A stretch of 56,490 bases of DNA, taken from assembly GCA_023402175.1 (NCBI GenBank), contig JAEXCN010000496.1:1-56490 (forward strand), given 5' to 3'. How positions within the stretch are numbered: the stretch's first letter is position 1; each line of letters begins with the position of its first letter. Below, one piece after another: positions 26,295-33,203 of this stretch. This DNA is from Pseudomonadota bacterium (GTDB lineage: Bacteria > Myxococcota_A > Polyangia > Polyangiales > Polyangiaceae). The translations under genes and the position numbers were made by a program. Below the pieces are notes generated by a model. The model searched no databases, was not told where the DNA came from, and saw only the letters and a program-made list of their open reading frames with translations.

Positions 26295-26723
26295 ATGCTC
26301 CGCAGGGAATTCATCCTTCTCGCTGTCGCGTCGCTCGCTGGCGTGTCGTGCAAGGAAAAGGCAGCCGAGCAGCGCTGCAAGCACTGTGGAATGAGGATCG
26401 ATCCGTCGAGCGCATGGCGGGCGGATCTGGTCGGCGTCGACGGGACGGCGACGAGCTTCGACACGCCGCGCTGCGCGCTCACGTCGTGGCGGAGCGGCAA
26501 ATCGCAGGGCGCATCGCTCCGCGTGCAGGAGTACTACGAGCGTCGATGGCGGAGCGCCGACGAGCTGCGGTTCGTGATCGGCGGTGACGTCATCGGTCCC
26601 ATGGGCCCCGATCTCGTGCCGGTCGATCCTGCCCGTGCGACGAAGTTCATCCAGGATCACGGTGCGGACCGAGCGCTGCGCCTCGACGAGATCACGACGG
26701 ATGTGCTCACGAACATGAAGTGA
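26295..26723 (+). CDS. NosL-family lipoprotein (copper-binding)
   Basis: A 142-residue NosL-like lipoprotein. The signal MLRREFILLAVASLAGVSC gives lipid Cys19; CKHCGM (28-33) supplies the Cys and Met residues of the NosL copper site. The usual late motifs are visible as SFDTPRCALTSWR and VPVDPARATKFIQDHGADRALRLDEI. NosL binds Cu(I) and helps mature nitrous oxide reductase, but nosZ is not in the window and NosL relatives occur in other copper or assembly contexts. It probably forms one transcription unit with the two genes upstream. Confidence 0.85.
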   Translation: MLRREFILLAVASLAGVSCKEKAAEQRCKHCGMRIDPSSAWRADLVGVDGTATSFDTPRCALTSWRSGKSQGASLRVQEYYERRWRSADELRFVIGGDVIGPMGPDLVPVDPARATKFIQDHGADRALRLDEITTDVLTNMK

Positions 26724-26844
26724 GCCGTCTGCCGCGCGATCCGCAGCGCCTCCTCTGCACGTCATCCCGCCACAAACCAACATAGTTCGAGCAGACCGTC
26801 GCTTGCGGCTCGCTCGAGACGCGGTAACGTTGCAGCCTACAACG

Positions 26845-27081
26845 ATGGAAGAGTCCACAGCTTCGCTCCCGCCACGACTTCGCCGAACCCTCGAGCTGGT
26901 CTACGGCGTGGAAGGCGTGACCGCAGCGCGCGTGTGGCACTGGCCGGGTCGCGTCGCCGTGGGTGTTCGACCGGCAATGCTGTCGGCGCCTTCGGAGCTG
27001 CTCCGCCGCGTCGAGTCCGCCGTTGCCGGGCTCCGCGAGCCGGAAGAGACGTGGGACTTCGGGCTGCTCGAGACCGAGTAA
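26845..27081 (+). CDS. Small conserved-looking protein, unknown
   Basis: A 78-residue protein from ATG 26845. The sequence RRTLELVYGVEGVTAARVWHWPGRVAVGVRP followed by ELLRRVESAVAGLREPEETWDFGLLE has the beta-alpha-beta rhythm of a small ferredoxin-like fold, but lacks the CxxC of heavy-metal domains. It may be soluble and cytoplasmic. It lies downstream of nosL (121 bp) and may be read from its own promoter. A GC-rich hairpin (arms 27098-27105 and 27119-27126) follows the stop but has no T-run. Confidence 0.55.
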   Translation: MEESTASLPPRLRRTLELVYGVEGVTAARVWHWPGRVAVGVRPAMLSAPSELLRRVESAVAGLREPEETWDFGLLETE

Positions 27082-27151
27082 CGCTGGCGGACGGACGGCC
27101 CGCGCGACAAACGAGCGAGCGCGGGCTGTCAGCTCGGAAGACAAAATGCGA

Positions 27152-27184
27152 AACGCGCGCAGGGCTCGAAGCCGCGCGCGCGTT
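27152..27184 (-). terminator. Rho-independent terminator of cdnL
   Basis: Arms AACGCGCGC (27152-27160) and GCGCGCGTT (27176-27184) are perfectly complementary, and an inner GGCT/AGCC pair extends the hairpin. Read on the minus strand it is followed by TTTCGCATTTTG. It lies 60 bases past the cdnL stop codon. Confidence 0.65.
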
Positions 27185-27243
27185 GCGATGAGCTCGGTCA
27201 ATCCGGTTCGGCCTTCGCCGACGCGGGACTCGACCAGCTCGGC

Positions 27244-27750
27244 TCAGTTGCTGACGAAGATCGACTCGATCTCGTTCTTGACCTGCTCCTCGGTCTGCTC
27301 ACGCGCAATCGCGATTTCCTTCACGATGAGCGTGCGCGCCGTGTCGAGCATGCGGCGCTCGCCGAACGAGAGCTGCTTGTCGGTCTTGAGACGGTAGAGA
27401 TCGCGCAGGACCTCGGCCACGTCGTAGATCGAGCCGGTCTTGATCTTGTCCATGAAGCCGCGGTATCGGCGGTTCCACGTCTGGTTGTCGAACGCGATCG
27501 TCCTCTCCTTGAGGATGTCGAAGATCTCGCGGATCTCCTGCTCGCTGATGACCTGACGCAGACCCACGGCGCTCGCGTTGGAGACCGGGACCATGATCTT
27601 GCGATCGGTGTCCATGATGCGGAGGACGTAGAAGGACTGGCGCTTACCCGCGATATCCTTCTCCTCGATCTTGATGACCTCAGCCACACCCTGAGCCGGG
27701 TACACAGCCTTGTCACCGACCTTGAACTTCACGTCCGTTCCAGCCTGCAT
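27244..27750 (-). CDS. cdnL: CarD-family RNA polymerase-binding regulator (CdnL)
   Basis: A 168-residue CarD-like protein. The N-terminal Tudor-like RNAP-interaction domain (about 6-68) reads FKVGDKAVYPAQGVAEVIKIEEK ... FYVLRIMDTDRKIMVPVSNA, and the helical C-terminal DNA-binding domain includes TWNRRYRGFMDKIKTGSIYDVAEVLRDLY, with the conserved Trp that stabilises the open promoter complex. Length matches the essential CdnL of Myxococcus rather than CarD, which has extra HMGA repeats. It binds the RNAP beta subunit and activates rRNA and other housekeeping promoters. AAGGAG lies six bases before ATG. A sigma-70-type promoter lies about 235 bp upstream and a hairpin terminator downstream. Confidence 0.95.
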   Translation of the reverse strand: MQAGTDVKFKVGDKAVYPAQGVAEVIKIEEKDIAGKRQSFYVLRIMDTDRKIMVPVSNASAVGLRQVISEQEIREIFDILKERTIAFDNQTWNRRYRGFMDKIKTGSIYDVAEVLRDLYRLKTDKQLSFGERRMLDTARTLIVKEIAIAREQTEEQVKNEIESIFVSN

Positions 27751-27983
27751 AGCGTCTCCTTCGTTTCCTGAACCCTTTCAGGTCCGGATTGATTCGTTGC
27801 AAACTGCAAGCGAATCACTCATCTACAAGGTCACTGCGTAAGCGCCAACCGCACGCCTCACTGCCGGCCTCGCACGATGCGAAACCTCAGGCCTTTTCTT
27901 CCGGAGCGCCCCCGCCTATCGTTCCTTCGGGCGCAAGCTCCTCAGTGCTGTCGGTGCCACCGGCCGCAACTTCAGGCGGGCGT

Positions 27984-28013
27984 ACTCTAGTTCCAAAACC
28001 CCGCCTCTGTCAA
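27984..28013 (-). promoter_or_regulatory. Candidate sigma-70 promoter of cdnL
   Basis: On the minus strand TTGACA (28013-28008) is followed 18 bases later by TAGAGT (27989-27984). A start near 27977 would give cdnL a leader of about 230 nt, long enough for regulation. The -35 is a perfect match; the -10 matches 4 of 6. Confidence 0.5.
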
Positions 28014-28170
28014 ATCATTTGTGCCGAAAAAGCGCGGTATGTGGGAGACGCACGGCACGACGGGGCCACGGGATCGCTCGATAGCTCCCGGCGGTTGGCT
28101 CTGACTTCTCGACCTCCTCGGTCAGGGCAAGGAAACGCCCAGACTACAGGGAGTGTGTAGGGAAAGGGGT

Positions 28171-28372
28171 GTGCGCGCAAGCGCGGTTGGTCGATTTGCG
28201 ACGGAAACTTAGGGGTTCGAGGAGGTTCGGCTTCGCTGCCCTTGCAGGACTCCGCCACCCTTTCGGGTCGAGCCCAGCACCGGTGTGCTCTGCTGCGCAT
28301 AGAACCCGGCGCGCCGTTAAGTCGTTCCCGCAGCGGAGCCGAGTCACGCTGAAATCTCCTCCCTCGAAGTTT
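28171..28372 (+). ncRNA. Candidate structured RNA, low confidence
   Basis: Within the 681-bp gap between cdnL and the Ppx/GppA gene, no convincing reading frame is seen but the plus strand can fold well. AAACTT (28205-28210) pairs with AAGTTT (28367-28372); TTCGAGGAGG (28216-28225) pairs with 28358-28368 with one bulge; 28227-28239 pairs with 28330-28342 over 13 bp. The single irregular pair of that helix is G-U on the plus strand but C-A on the minus strand, favouring plus transcription. Inside are small hairpins (ACCC/GGGT at 28257-28268, AGCAC/GTGCT at 28275-28288), and upstream a GCGC-GCAA-GCGC tetraloop hairpin (28173-28184). It does not match tmRNA, RNase P or SRP RNA signatures I know; a 6S-like RNA is possible. 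Confidence 0.25.
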
Positions 28373-28431
28373 GGTCGGGCACCGTGATGAGGGGTCGCAC
28401 CCTCGGCGAGGGCCCGGGAACGCGATGCGCG

Positions 28432-29352
28432 CTACGTCGCGAGCCGCTCGGCGAGGCCCCAGCGGACGCCGCGATCGGAGATCATGACCTCGCGTGCGCC
28501 GACGTGCTCGAGGTACGCGAGAGCGACGAGCCCACCGGCGACGATGACGTCGGCGCGCTTCGGCTCGAGGCCGGGAACGGTGCTTCGTCGATCCAGCGGG
28601 AGCGCGGCGAGCTCGGCGACGACCCGCTCGATCTCGCTGGCCGGCAGGACGAGCCCGTGGACGCGAGCGCCGTCGTACGTCGCCATGCGAAGAGACACGG
28701 CAGCAAGCGTCGTCATCGTCCCCGCAATGCCGACGGGAGGTACGTCGCTCGCGAAGGCTGGGACGGAAGCGAACGCACCGCGCGCATCTTCGCGTACCGC
28801 AGCGAGCTCCCGGTCCGAGGGCGGGTCGTTCTTCACGTGCCGCTCGGTGAGCCGAACGCTGCCGACGTCGTAGCTGTGCGCGAAGAGCACGTCGCTCGTG
28901 CCGCGCTTGCCGTGCACCACTTCGGTACTGCCGCCCCCGATGTCGAAGACACGCACGCCGGCGCCGGACGCGACGGATGCGATTCCGCTCAGCGCGCCCG
29001 CGAACGTGAGGCGGGCCTCCTCGTCACCCGAGATCGTCCGCGCATCGACGCCGAGCTTCGACCGGACGTGGTCCCGCACGGCCTCTCCGCCGCCTGCGTC
29101 GCGCATCGCGCTCGTCCCGACGACGTCGACGCGCTCCACACCGAGCCGCTCGACGATCTCGGCGTAGGCGTCGATGGCCGCGTTCGTCCGCTCGATCGCC
29201 GCCGGTGCGAGCTTCCGCGTCTTGTCGACGCCCTCTCCGAGGCGGGTGATCGTCGCGCGCTCCTCGACCGCGACGAGCTGTCCATTCTGGTCGCGCTCCG
29301 CGACGAGCAAGAGCACGGTGTTCGTTCCGATGTCGATCGCGGCGACGCGCAT
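28432..29352 (-). CDS. Ppx/GppA-family exopolyphosphatase
   Basis: A 306-residue member of the Ppx/GppA phosphatases (actin-like ATPase fold), which hydrolyse polyphosphate or pppGpp. ATG 29352 begins directly at the first nucleotide-binding strand MRVAAIDIGTNTVLLLVAE. Other blocks: VVGTSAMRDA, ISGDEEARLTFAGAL (catalytic Glu region), VFDIGGGSTEVVHG, VGSVRLTERHV, GIAGTMTTLAAVSL and MISDRGVRWGL. The short form (about 300 residues, without the C-terminal HD-like domain of E. coli Ppx) is typical of GppA/Ppx2-type enzymes. Its Shine-Dalgarno GGAG is supplied by the last unit of a GGAGCCT repeat block. It is separated from ompA by that block and a terminator. Confidence 0.9.
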   Translation of the reverse strand: MRVAAIDIGTNTVLLLVAERDQNGQLVAVEERATITRLGEGVDKTRKLAPAAIERTNAAIDAYAEIVERLGVERVDVVGTSAMRDAGGGEAVRDHVRSKLGVDARTISGDEEARLTFAGALSGIASVASGAGVRVFDIGGGSTEVVHGKRGTSDVLFAHSYDVGSVRLTERHVKNDPPSDRELAAVREDARGAFASVPAFASDVPPVGIAGTMTTLAAVSLRMATYDGARVHGLVLPASEIERVVAELAALPLDRRSTVPGLEPKRADVIVAGGLVALAYLEHVGAREVMISDRGVRWGLAERLAT

Positions 29353-29356
29353 TTCG

Positions 29357-29533
29357 GGCTCCAGGCTCCGGGCTCCAGGCTCCAGATTCGGAGTCGCGCC
29401 CGAACCGATGATGAAGTGGGAGAGACGGAAAACGAAGGGCCTCAGGAGCATGTCCTGAGGCCCGAAGGTTCGGAGGCAGCGGCTGGAGGCGGCCGGGCTC
29501 TCTATCGGAGCCTGGAGCCTGGAGCCTGGAGCC
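29357..29533. repeat. Inverted-repeat block, 27-bp arms of GGAGCCT units
   Basis: The left arm (29357-29383) and right arm (29507-29533) are reverse complements at 26 of 27 positions, and each consists of about four GGAGCCT (AGGCTCC) units. They enclose 123 bp that contain a perfect 11-bp hairpin. The element fills nearly the whole gap between ompA (right arm touches its stop codon) and the Ppx gene (left arm four bases from its ATG). Confidence 0.8.
29437..29463 (-). terminator. Rho-independent terminator after the OmpA gene
   Basis: GGGCCTCAGGA (29437-29447) and TCCTGAGGCCC (29453-29463) form a perfect 11-bp stem with a 5-base loop. On the minus strand it is followed by TTCGTTTTCC. It lies 71 bases past the ompA stop and inside the inverted-repeat block, between ompA and the Ppx/GppA gene. 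Confidence 0.75.
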
Positions 29534-30376
29534 TCACTTGATGTTCCCGAGGTTCAGCATCTCCTCCACGTTCGGCTGGACGACCAGCTCGACGCGGCGG
29601 TTCTTCTGCGACTCGTCCTTCGACTGCGTCTCGACGCTGCCCGCGATGGGGTCGAACTCGGCGTAGCCGACCGCCGCCCAGCGACGCGGGTTGAGCGCGC
29701 CGCCGGAGACGTCACCCTTCTTCTTCGGGTCCGCCTTGTGCTCGTCGACGAGGAAGAGCGTGACCTGACGGGCACGCATCAGCGAGAGGCCCCAGTTGTC
29801 CTTGAAGGGCCCGCCCGCCGGGTACTTCACGTTGTCGGTGTGACCCGCGACGAGGAAGTAGCGGTTGTTGAGATCCTTGTCGGAGCGAATGACCTCGGCG
29901 ACCTGCGACAGGACTTCCTTGCCCTGCTGCTTCAGCTGGTCCGAGCCGGAGTCGAAGAGGATGTCGCCGGGGAGCTGGACGACGAGGCGGTTGTTGCGCG
30001 GCACGACCTTGACGCCGAACTGATTCAGCTTGTCGAGCTTCGAGCGGAGCTCGCGGAAGCGCTGCTCGATGACGGCCAGCTGGTCGGCGCGCTGCTTGTA
30101 CTCGGCGAGCGCCTGCGCGAGCTTCTGCGCCTCGCCCTGCGACTTGTCGAGCGAGATGCCAGCCTGCTTCAGCTGCTCCTTCATCTTCTCGATCTGGTTC
30201 TGCGATTCGGAGAACTTGCCCTGATCGTCCGCGATCTGCGCCTTCGCGGCCTTCAAGTCGGCGGCGAGCTTGTCGATCTCGCGCTGCTTGGCGGCCATCT
30301 CCTCGTCGGTGTGCCCGCAGCCAGCCAGAGCGAGGGCCACTGCGGTCACCCCCGTCCAAACCAAGAACTTCCTCAT
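29534..30376 (-). CDS. OmpA-family peptidoglycan-binding lipoprotein with coiled coil
   Basis: A 280-residue lipoprotein: signal MRKFLVWTGVTAVALALAGC, a long coiled coil (about residues 25-120, heptads of Lys/Gln/Leu such as EIDKLAADLKAAKAQIADDQ), and an OmpA C-terminal domain with GDILFDSGSDQLKQQG, FLVAGHTDNVKYPAGGP, NWGLSLMRARQV, WAAVGYAEFDP and NRRVELVV. Asp and Arg of the peptidoglycan-binding site are present in HTDN and NRRVEL. It would tether a membrane to the cell wall, like Pal or motility-associated OmpA proteins. AGGAGG lies eight bases before ATG. It has its own terminator and a palindrome close upstream. Confidence 0.92.
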   Translation of the reverse strand: MRKFLVWTGVTAVALALAGCGHTDEEMAAKQREIDKLAADLKAAKAQIADDQGKFSESQNQIEKMKEQLKQAGISLDKSQGEAQKLAQALAEYKQRADQLAVIEQRFRELRSKLDKLNQFGVKVVPRNNRLVVQLPGDILFDSGSDQLKQQGKEVLSQVAEVIRSDKDLNNRYFLVAGHTDNVKYPAGGPFKDNWGLSLMRARQVTLFLVDEHKADPKKKGDVSGGALNPRRWAAVGYAEFDPIAGSVETQSKDESQKNRRVELVVQPNVEEMLNLGNIK

Positions 30377-30395
30377 GTGCGTCGTCCTCCTCAGT

Positions 30396-30412
30396 CACTC
30401 GCGTCGCGAGTG
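30396..30412. promoter_or_regulatory. 17-bp palindrome upstream of the OmpA lipoprotein gene
   Basis: CACTCGCGTCGCGAGTG is a perfect palindrome (8-bp arms, one central base), 20 bases before the ompA start codon. A weak minus-strand -10 (TACTGT at 30424-30419) would put transcription start at its edge, so it could be an operator or a 5' stem-loop. AT-rich tracts lie further upstream; nothing else is evident to about 30800. Confidence 0.4.
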
Positions 30413-30814
30413 CAATGAACAGTAGAGAGCGCTCCCATCGAGGCAGATCGAACGCCGATCTCAGGAGCCCGAAGCCGGTTCGACGGTATCGATCTCACGC
30501 CTTCGACGTCAACCGCCCCCTGACGAACGACGACGAGCGTGGGACGACGGACGAGCCAAACTTTTTTTTCGCGCGCTCGATTCGATGGCGGTTCGGCGTC
30601 GAGCGCGTTTCAACGCCGTCGCATCGTGAGTCCAGATTCAAACGCGATCCTGGAATCTCGCCTGATCGTGCGGATTGACCTGGAAATCAGGTTTGAAAAC
30701 CGAAAATCAAGAGGGCTTTGCGACGTTCGCGTCGATTGAGCATTGGAGCGCCGCGAGCCGGTTTCAGCACCGGAACGCCTTCTCAGCCTGCTCAGCCGTC
30801 AAGTTTTTTTTGTT

Positions 30815-30843
30815 TGACACCTAACGTAGGTGACCATATACGT
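30815..30843 (+). promoter_or_regulatory. Sigma-70 promoter with embedded operator, histone-like gene
   Basis: TTGACA (30815-30820), 17-base spacer, TATACG (30838-30843), with a T-rich tract directly upstream that could act as an UP element. The perfect inverted repeat CACCTAACGTAGGTG (30819-30833) occupies the spacer and overlaps the -35, as expected for a repressor or MerR-type activator site. Start of transcription would be near 30850, 26 bases before the ATG. Confidence 0.72.
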
Positions 30844-30875
30844 CATGTAGATCACCTCTGCAGGAGGACATACGA

Positions 30876-31190
30876 ATGGCTGCTAAGAAGAAGGCTGGCG
30901 CGAAGAAGACGAAGACCACCAAGAAGGCCGCGGGCAAGACCGCGACGAAGAAGAAGGCGGGCGGCAAGAAGCGCGCTGCCGCCAAGAAGGCCGGTGGCAA
31001 AAAGGCTGCCAAAAAACCAGCTAGGCGAGCCGCCCCCAAGGCGGCGAAAACTGGGCGGTCCGCGGCAAAGCGCGCTCCTTCGGCGGGTAAGGCCCGCGGT
31101 AAGAAGGCAGCAGCTCCGCCGGCCGGTGTTCCGTCGATGTTGGGCGGCGCTCCCACGTCCGGCGCTGGGCTGGACGAAGGCGAGGAATAG
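30876..31190 (+). CDS. Histone H1-like Lys/Ala-rich DNA-binding protein
   Basis: A 104-residue protein dominated by AKKA/GKKA repeats (MAAKKKAGAKKTKTTKKAAG, KKRAAAKKAGGKKAAKKPARR), like the C-terminal tail of histone H1, bacterial HC1/AlgP tails or myxobacterial H1-like proteins. The last 25 residues (PPAGVPSMLGGAPTSGAGLDEGEE) are neutral to acidic. It should bind DNA or RNA non-specifically and help compact the nucleoid. GGAGG lies nine bases before ATG and can pair with an upstream CCTC. It is monocistronic with a strong promoter, an embedded palindrome and a strong terminator, which suggests high and regulated expression. Confidence 0.85.
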   Translation: MAAKKKAGAKKTKTTKKAAGKTATKKKAGGKKRAAAKKAGGKKAAKKPARRAAPKAAKTGRSAAKRAPSAGKARGKKAAAPPAGVPSMLGGAPTSGAGLDEGEE

Positions 31191-31255
31191 GTCGCCGGGA
31201 CCGGATCGCTGTTTTGCCTGACCTGGCCCGGCTGTTTCGGGTCGACAGGCAACGG

Positions 31256-31301
31256 GACGAAAGGGCGTTACCCCGATGCGGGGGACGCCCTTTCGTCTTT
31301 T
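31256..31301 (+). terminator. Rho-independent terminator of the histone-like gene
   Basis: GACGAAAGGGCGT (31256-31268) and ACGCCCTTTCGTC (31285-31297) form a perfect 13-bp stem, followed by TTTT. It is 66 bases past the stop codon. From here to 31499 I see no feature. Confidence 0.88.
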
Positions 31302-31499
31302 GTGCGTGTGCGGCACGGAGCGAAGAGCTCAGCCGCTGGCGTGGCGCCGCATGAAGCTCCGCCGTCACGGTACTTCTCGGGCGATCAGCCTCGGGCCGCG
31401 ATCCAGGCGCAAGGATGTTCAGGCGATGCAGGCGAGCAGCCCGAACGCCTGGTAGGGGGTACCCGGCCGTACAGTGCCAAAACGCCGGATTTTCTGTGT

Positions 31500-33203
31500 C
31501 TAGTCGCCGAGGTAGAGCTTGAGCGACTCGGCCGCCTGCCGGCGGTCGAAGGGCACTCCCCGCAGCTCGTCGCGCTGCCCGATCTGGTCGAACAGCTCCG
31601 AGAGGAAGACGTAGAAGCGCTCGGCTTCGCTGACGGCGCGATCGAGTCGCGCGGGATCGAGCAGGTCCGTCTCCTCGAGCGCCGACAGCGCCGAGACGAA
31701 CGCGTCGAAGCGCGGATAGTCCGCCGCGCGGAGGAGCGGGTATCCCATCGCGTCGAAGTACGAGAGGAACTCGCGAACGAACTGGAGGGACGAAGGGCCG
31801 CTCCAGCGATCTTCGCGGCTGGGCGTCGCCCGTGCCTTGGCTCCGAACGCCCGCACGATCTGGGCGAACATCCAAACGTCACGCCGAAGGCGCATCGAGA
31901 GCGAGCGCTTCGCCGCGACATCGTCGAACACGCCGTGCTCGTCGAGCCGAGCGCCGAGGGCTTTGCCGAGCACGAGCACTGCGTTCTGGAGCGCGGGCCG
32001 CAGATTGCCCGCGACGGTGCCCACGGACGCGCGGAGCTGCTCGACCGTCGCGCCGCCACCGGGCGCGGCGAAGTCGTGCTCGAACGCACGCCGGAGCTCG
32101 AGGCGGATGTTCGCCGCGATGCCGCCGAGGGTGGCCTTCACCGACACGAGCCGGTGGGCCTCGGCGAAGAGCTCGTCGTAACGCGTGTGGATCTGCGAAG
32201 CGGGCACCTTGAACAGCTCGCGCTCGAAGCTCTCGGCGAGCTGTCGTCCCGTCTGCTTCCGGAGATAGTCGGTGAGCGCACGCGCATCCGAGCGAAGCAC
32301 GCTCAAGACGACGTACACGAGCCCGGCCGGGCGCGCCTCGCGCACCACTTGCTCGAGGAGCGCGACGTACCGGAGCATGCGGAAAAGCGCGAGGAACGTG
32401 AGCGCGACGAGCCTCCGTGCCTGATCGCCCGGGACCTGCCGCATCAGCTCGAGGACGCGCACGTTCGTGATCCGATCGAACTCGGGACGGAACTCGAGCG
32501 CGACGAGCGGATTGAAGAACGCCGACTGAGCGACCTCCCTGTGCGCCACGGACATCGCCGCGTAGAAGAGCCGGAACGGCACCCGCGGAAGCCGCGTGAT
32601 TCCGCCGCTCACCTCGAGGAGATTCGTGAGCGCGTGCCGGAGGACGAAGAGAGACTCCTCCGGAGTGTCCTGGCGCGCGGCGCCCCGCACGAGCCGCGTC
32701 CGCGCGGTGTCGTCCGGCAGGAGCATCTCGAGATAGCGCTGGAACACGAACGCGCGCTCTTCTTCGCCGAGGAGCTGGCGGCAGAGATGGATGATGCGAT
32801 GCATCGCATCGCGCGCGAGGACGAGCGACTCGCGGTAGTCCTGGGCGACGATCGCGGTGCGCCGAGGCGGGCCGGCGTGGTTCCGAGGATTCGCGAAGCA
32901 GGCGAGGCCCTTGAGCAGGACCTCGAGCTCGAACAGCGTATCTTCCCGGCGGGCGCTGTCGATCCGAGCGAGCCACTGCTCGCGTGCCAGTGCTTGCTCC
33001 CGACGGAGGCCGCGCGTGTCCCGGAGCAGCTCCGCGTAGGCGTCGCCTCCGGGGAGCGGCGGGAGCGAGCGCGGGCTGCCGGAGTACACCGGCGCGGCGC
33101 GCGAGGTGCCGGCCATCGCCGGTGCACCGAACGACGGTCGTGCCTCCGAGAACGCCGAGCGTGGCGGAATCGAGCCCCTCGGCGGGAGGCGCGAGTCGCT
33201 CAT
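31500..33203 (-). CDS. Large helical cytoplasmic protein, unknown function
   Basis: A 567-residue protein without signal peptide or membrane segments. The first 50 residues are Pro/Ser-rich and probably disordered; the rest is predicted almost entirely alpha-helical and rich in Leu, Arg and Glu (for example LARDAMHRIIHLCRQLLGEEERAFVFQRYLEMLLPD and LVALTFLALFRMLRYVALLEQVVREA). No catalytic motif is visible. It starts inside the stop of the TrmB-type regulator gene (ATGA, 33200-33203), so the two are likely made together and may work together. I do not recognise a family. Confidence 0.75.
   Translation of the reverse strand: MSDSRLPPRGSIPPRSAFSEARPSFGAPAMAGTSRAAPVYSGSPRSLPPLPGGDAYAELLRDTRGLRREQALAREQWLARIDSARREDTLFELEVLLKGLACFANPRNHAGPPRRTAIVAQDYRESLVLARDAMHRIIHLCRQLLGEEERAFVFQRYLEMLLPDDTARTRLVRGAARQDTPEESLFVLRHALTNLLEVSGGITRLPRVPFRLFYAAMSVAHREVAQSAFFNPLVALEFRPEFDRITNVRVLELMRQVPGDQARRLVALTFLALFRMLRYVALLEQVVREARPAGLVYVVLSVLRSDARALTDYLRKQTGRQLAESFERELFKVPASQIHTRYDELFAEAHRLVSVKATLGGIAANIRLELRRAFEHDFAAPGGGATVEQLRASVGTVAGNLRPALQNAVLVLGKALGARLDEHGVFDDVAAKRSLSMRLRRDVWMFAQIVRAFGAKARATPSREDRWSGPSSLQFVREFLSYFDAMGYPLLRAADYPRFDAFVSALSALEETDLLDPARLDRAVSEAERFYVFLSELFDQIGQRDELRGVPFDRRQAAESLKLYLGD

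Noticed and set aside
27789..28160. A 123-codon plus-strand frame upstream of cdnL
   Set aside because: It has no ribosome site, mixed low-complexity composition and overlaps the cdnL promoter; it is treated as non-coding.
28205..28225. Possible tRNA (T-loop-like GGTTCGA)
   Set aside because: No acceptor, D-arm or anticodon arm can be placed around it; the bases fit better in the long-range stem.
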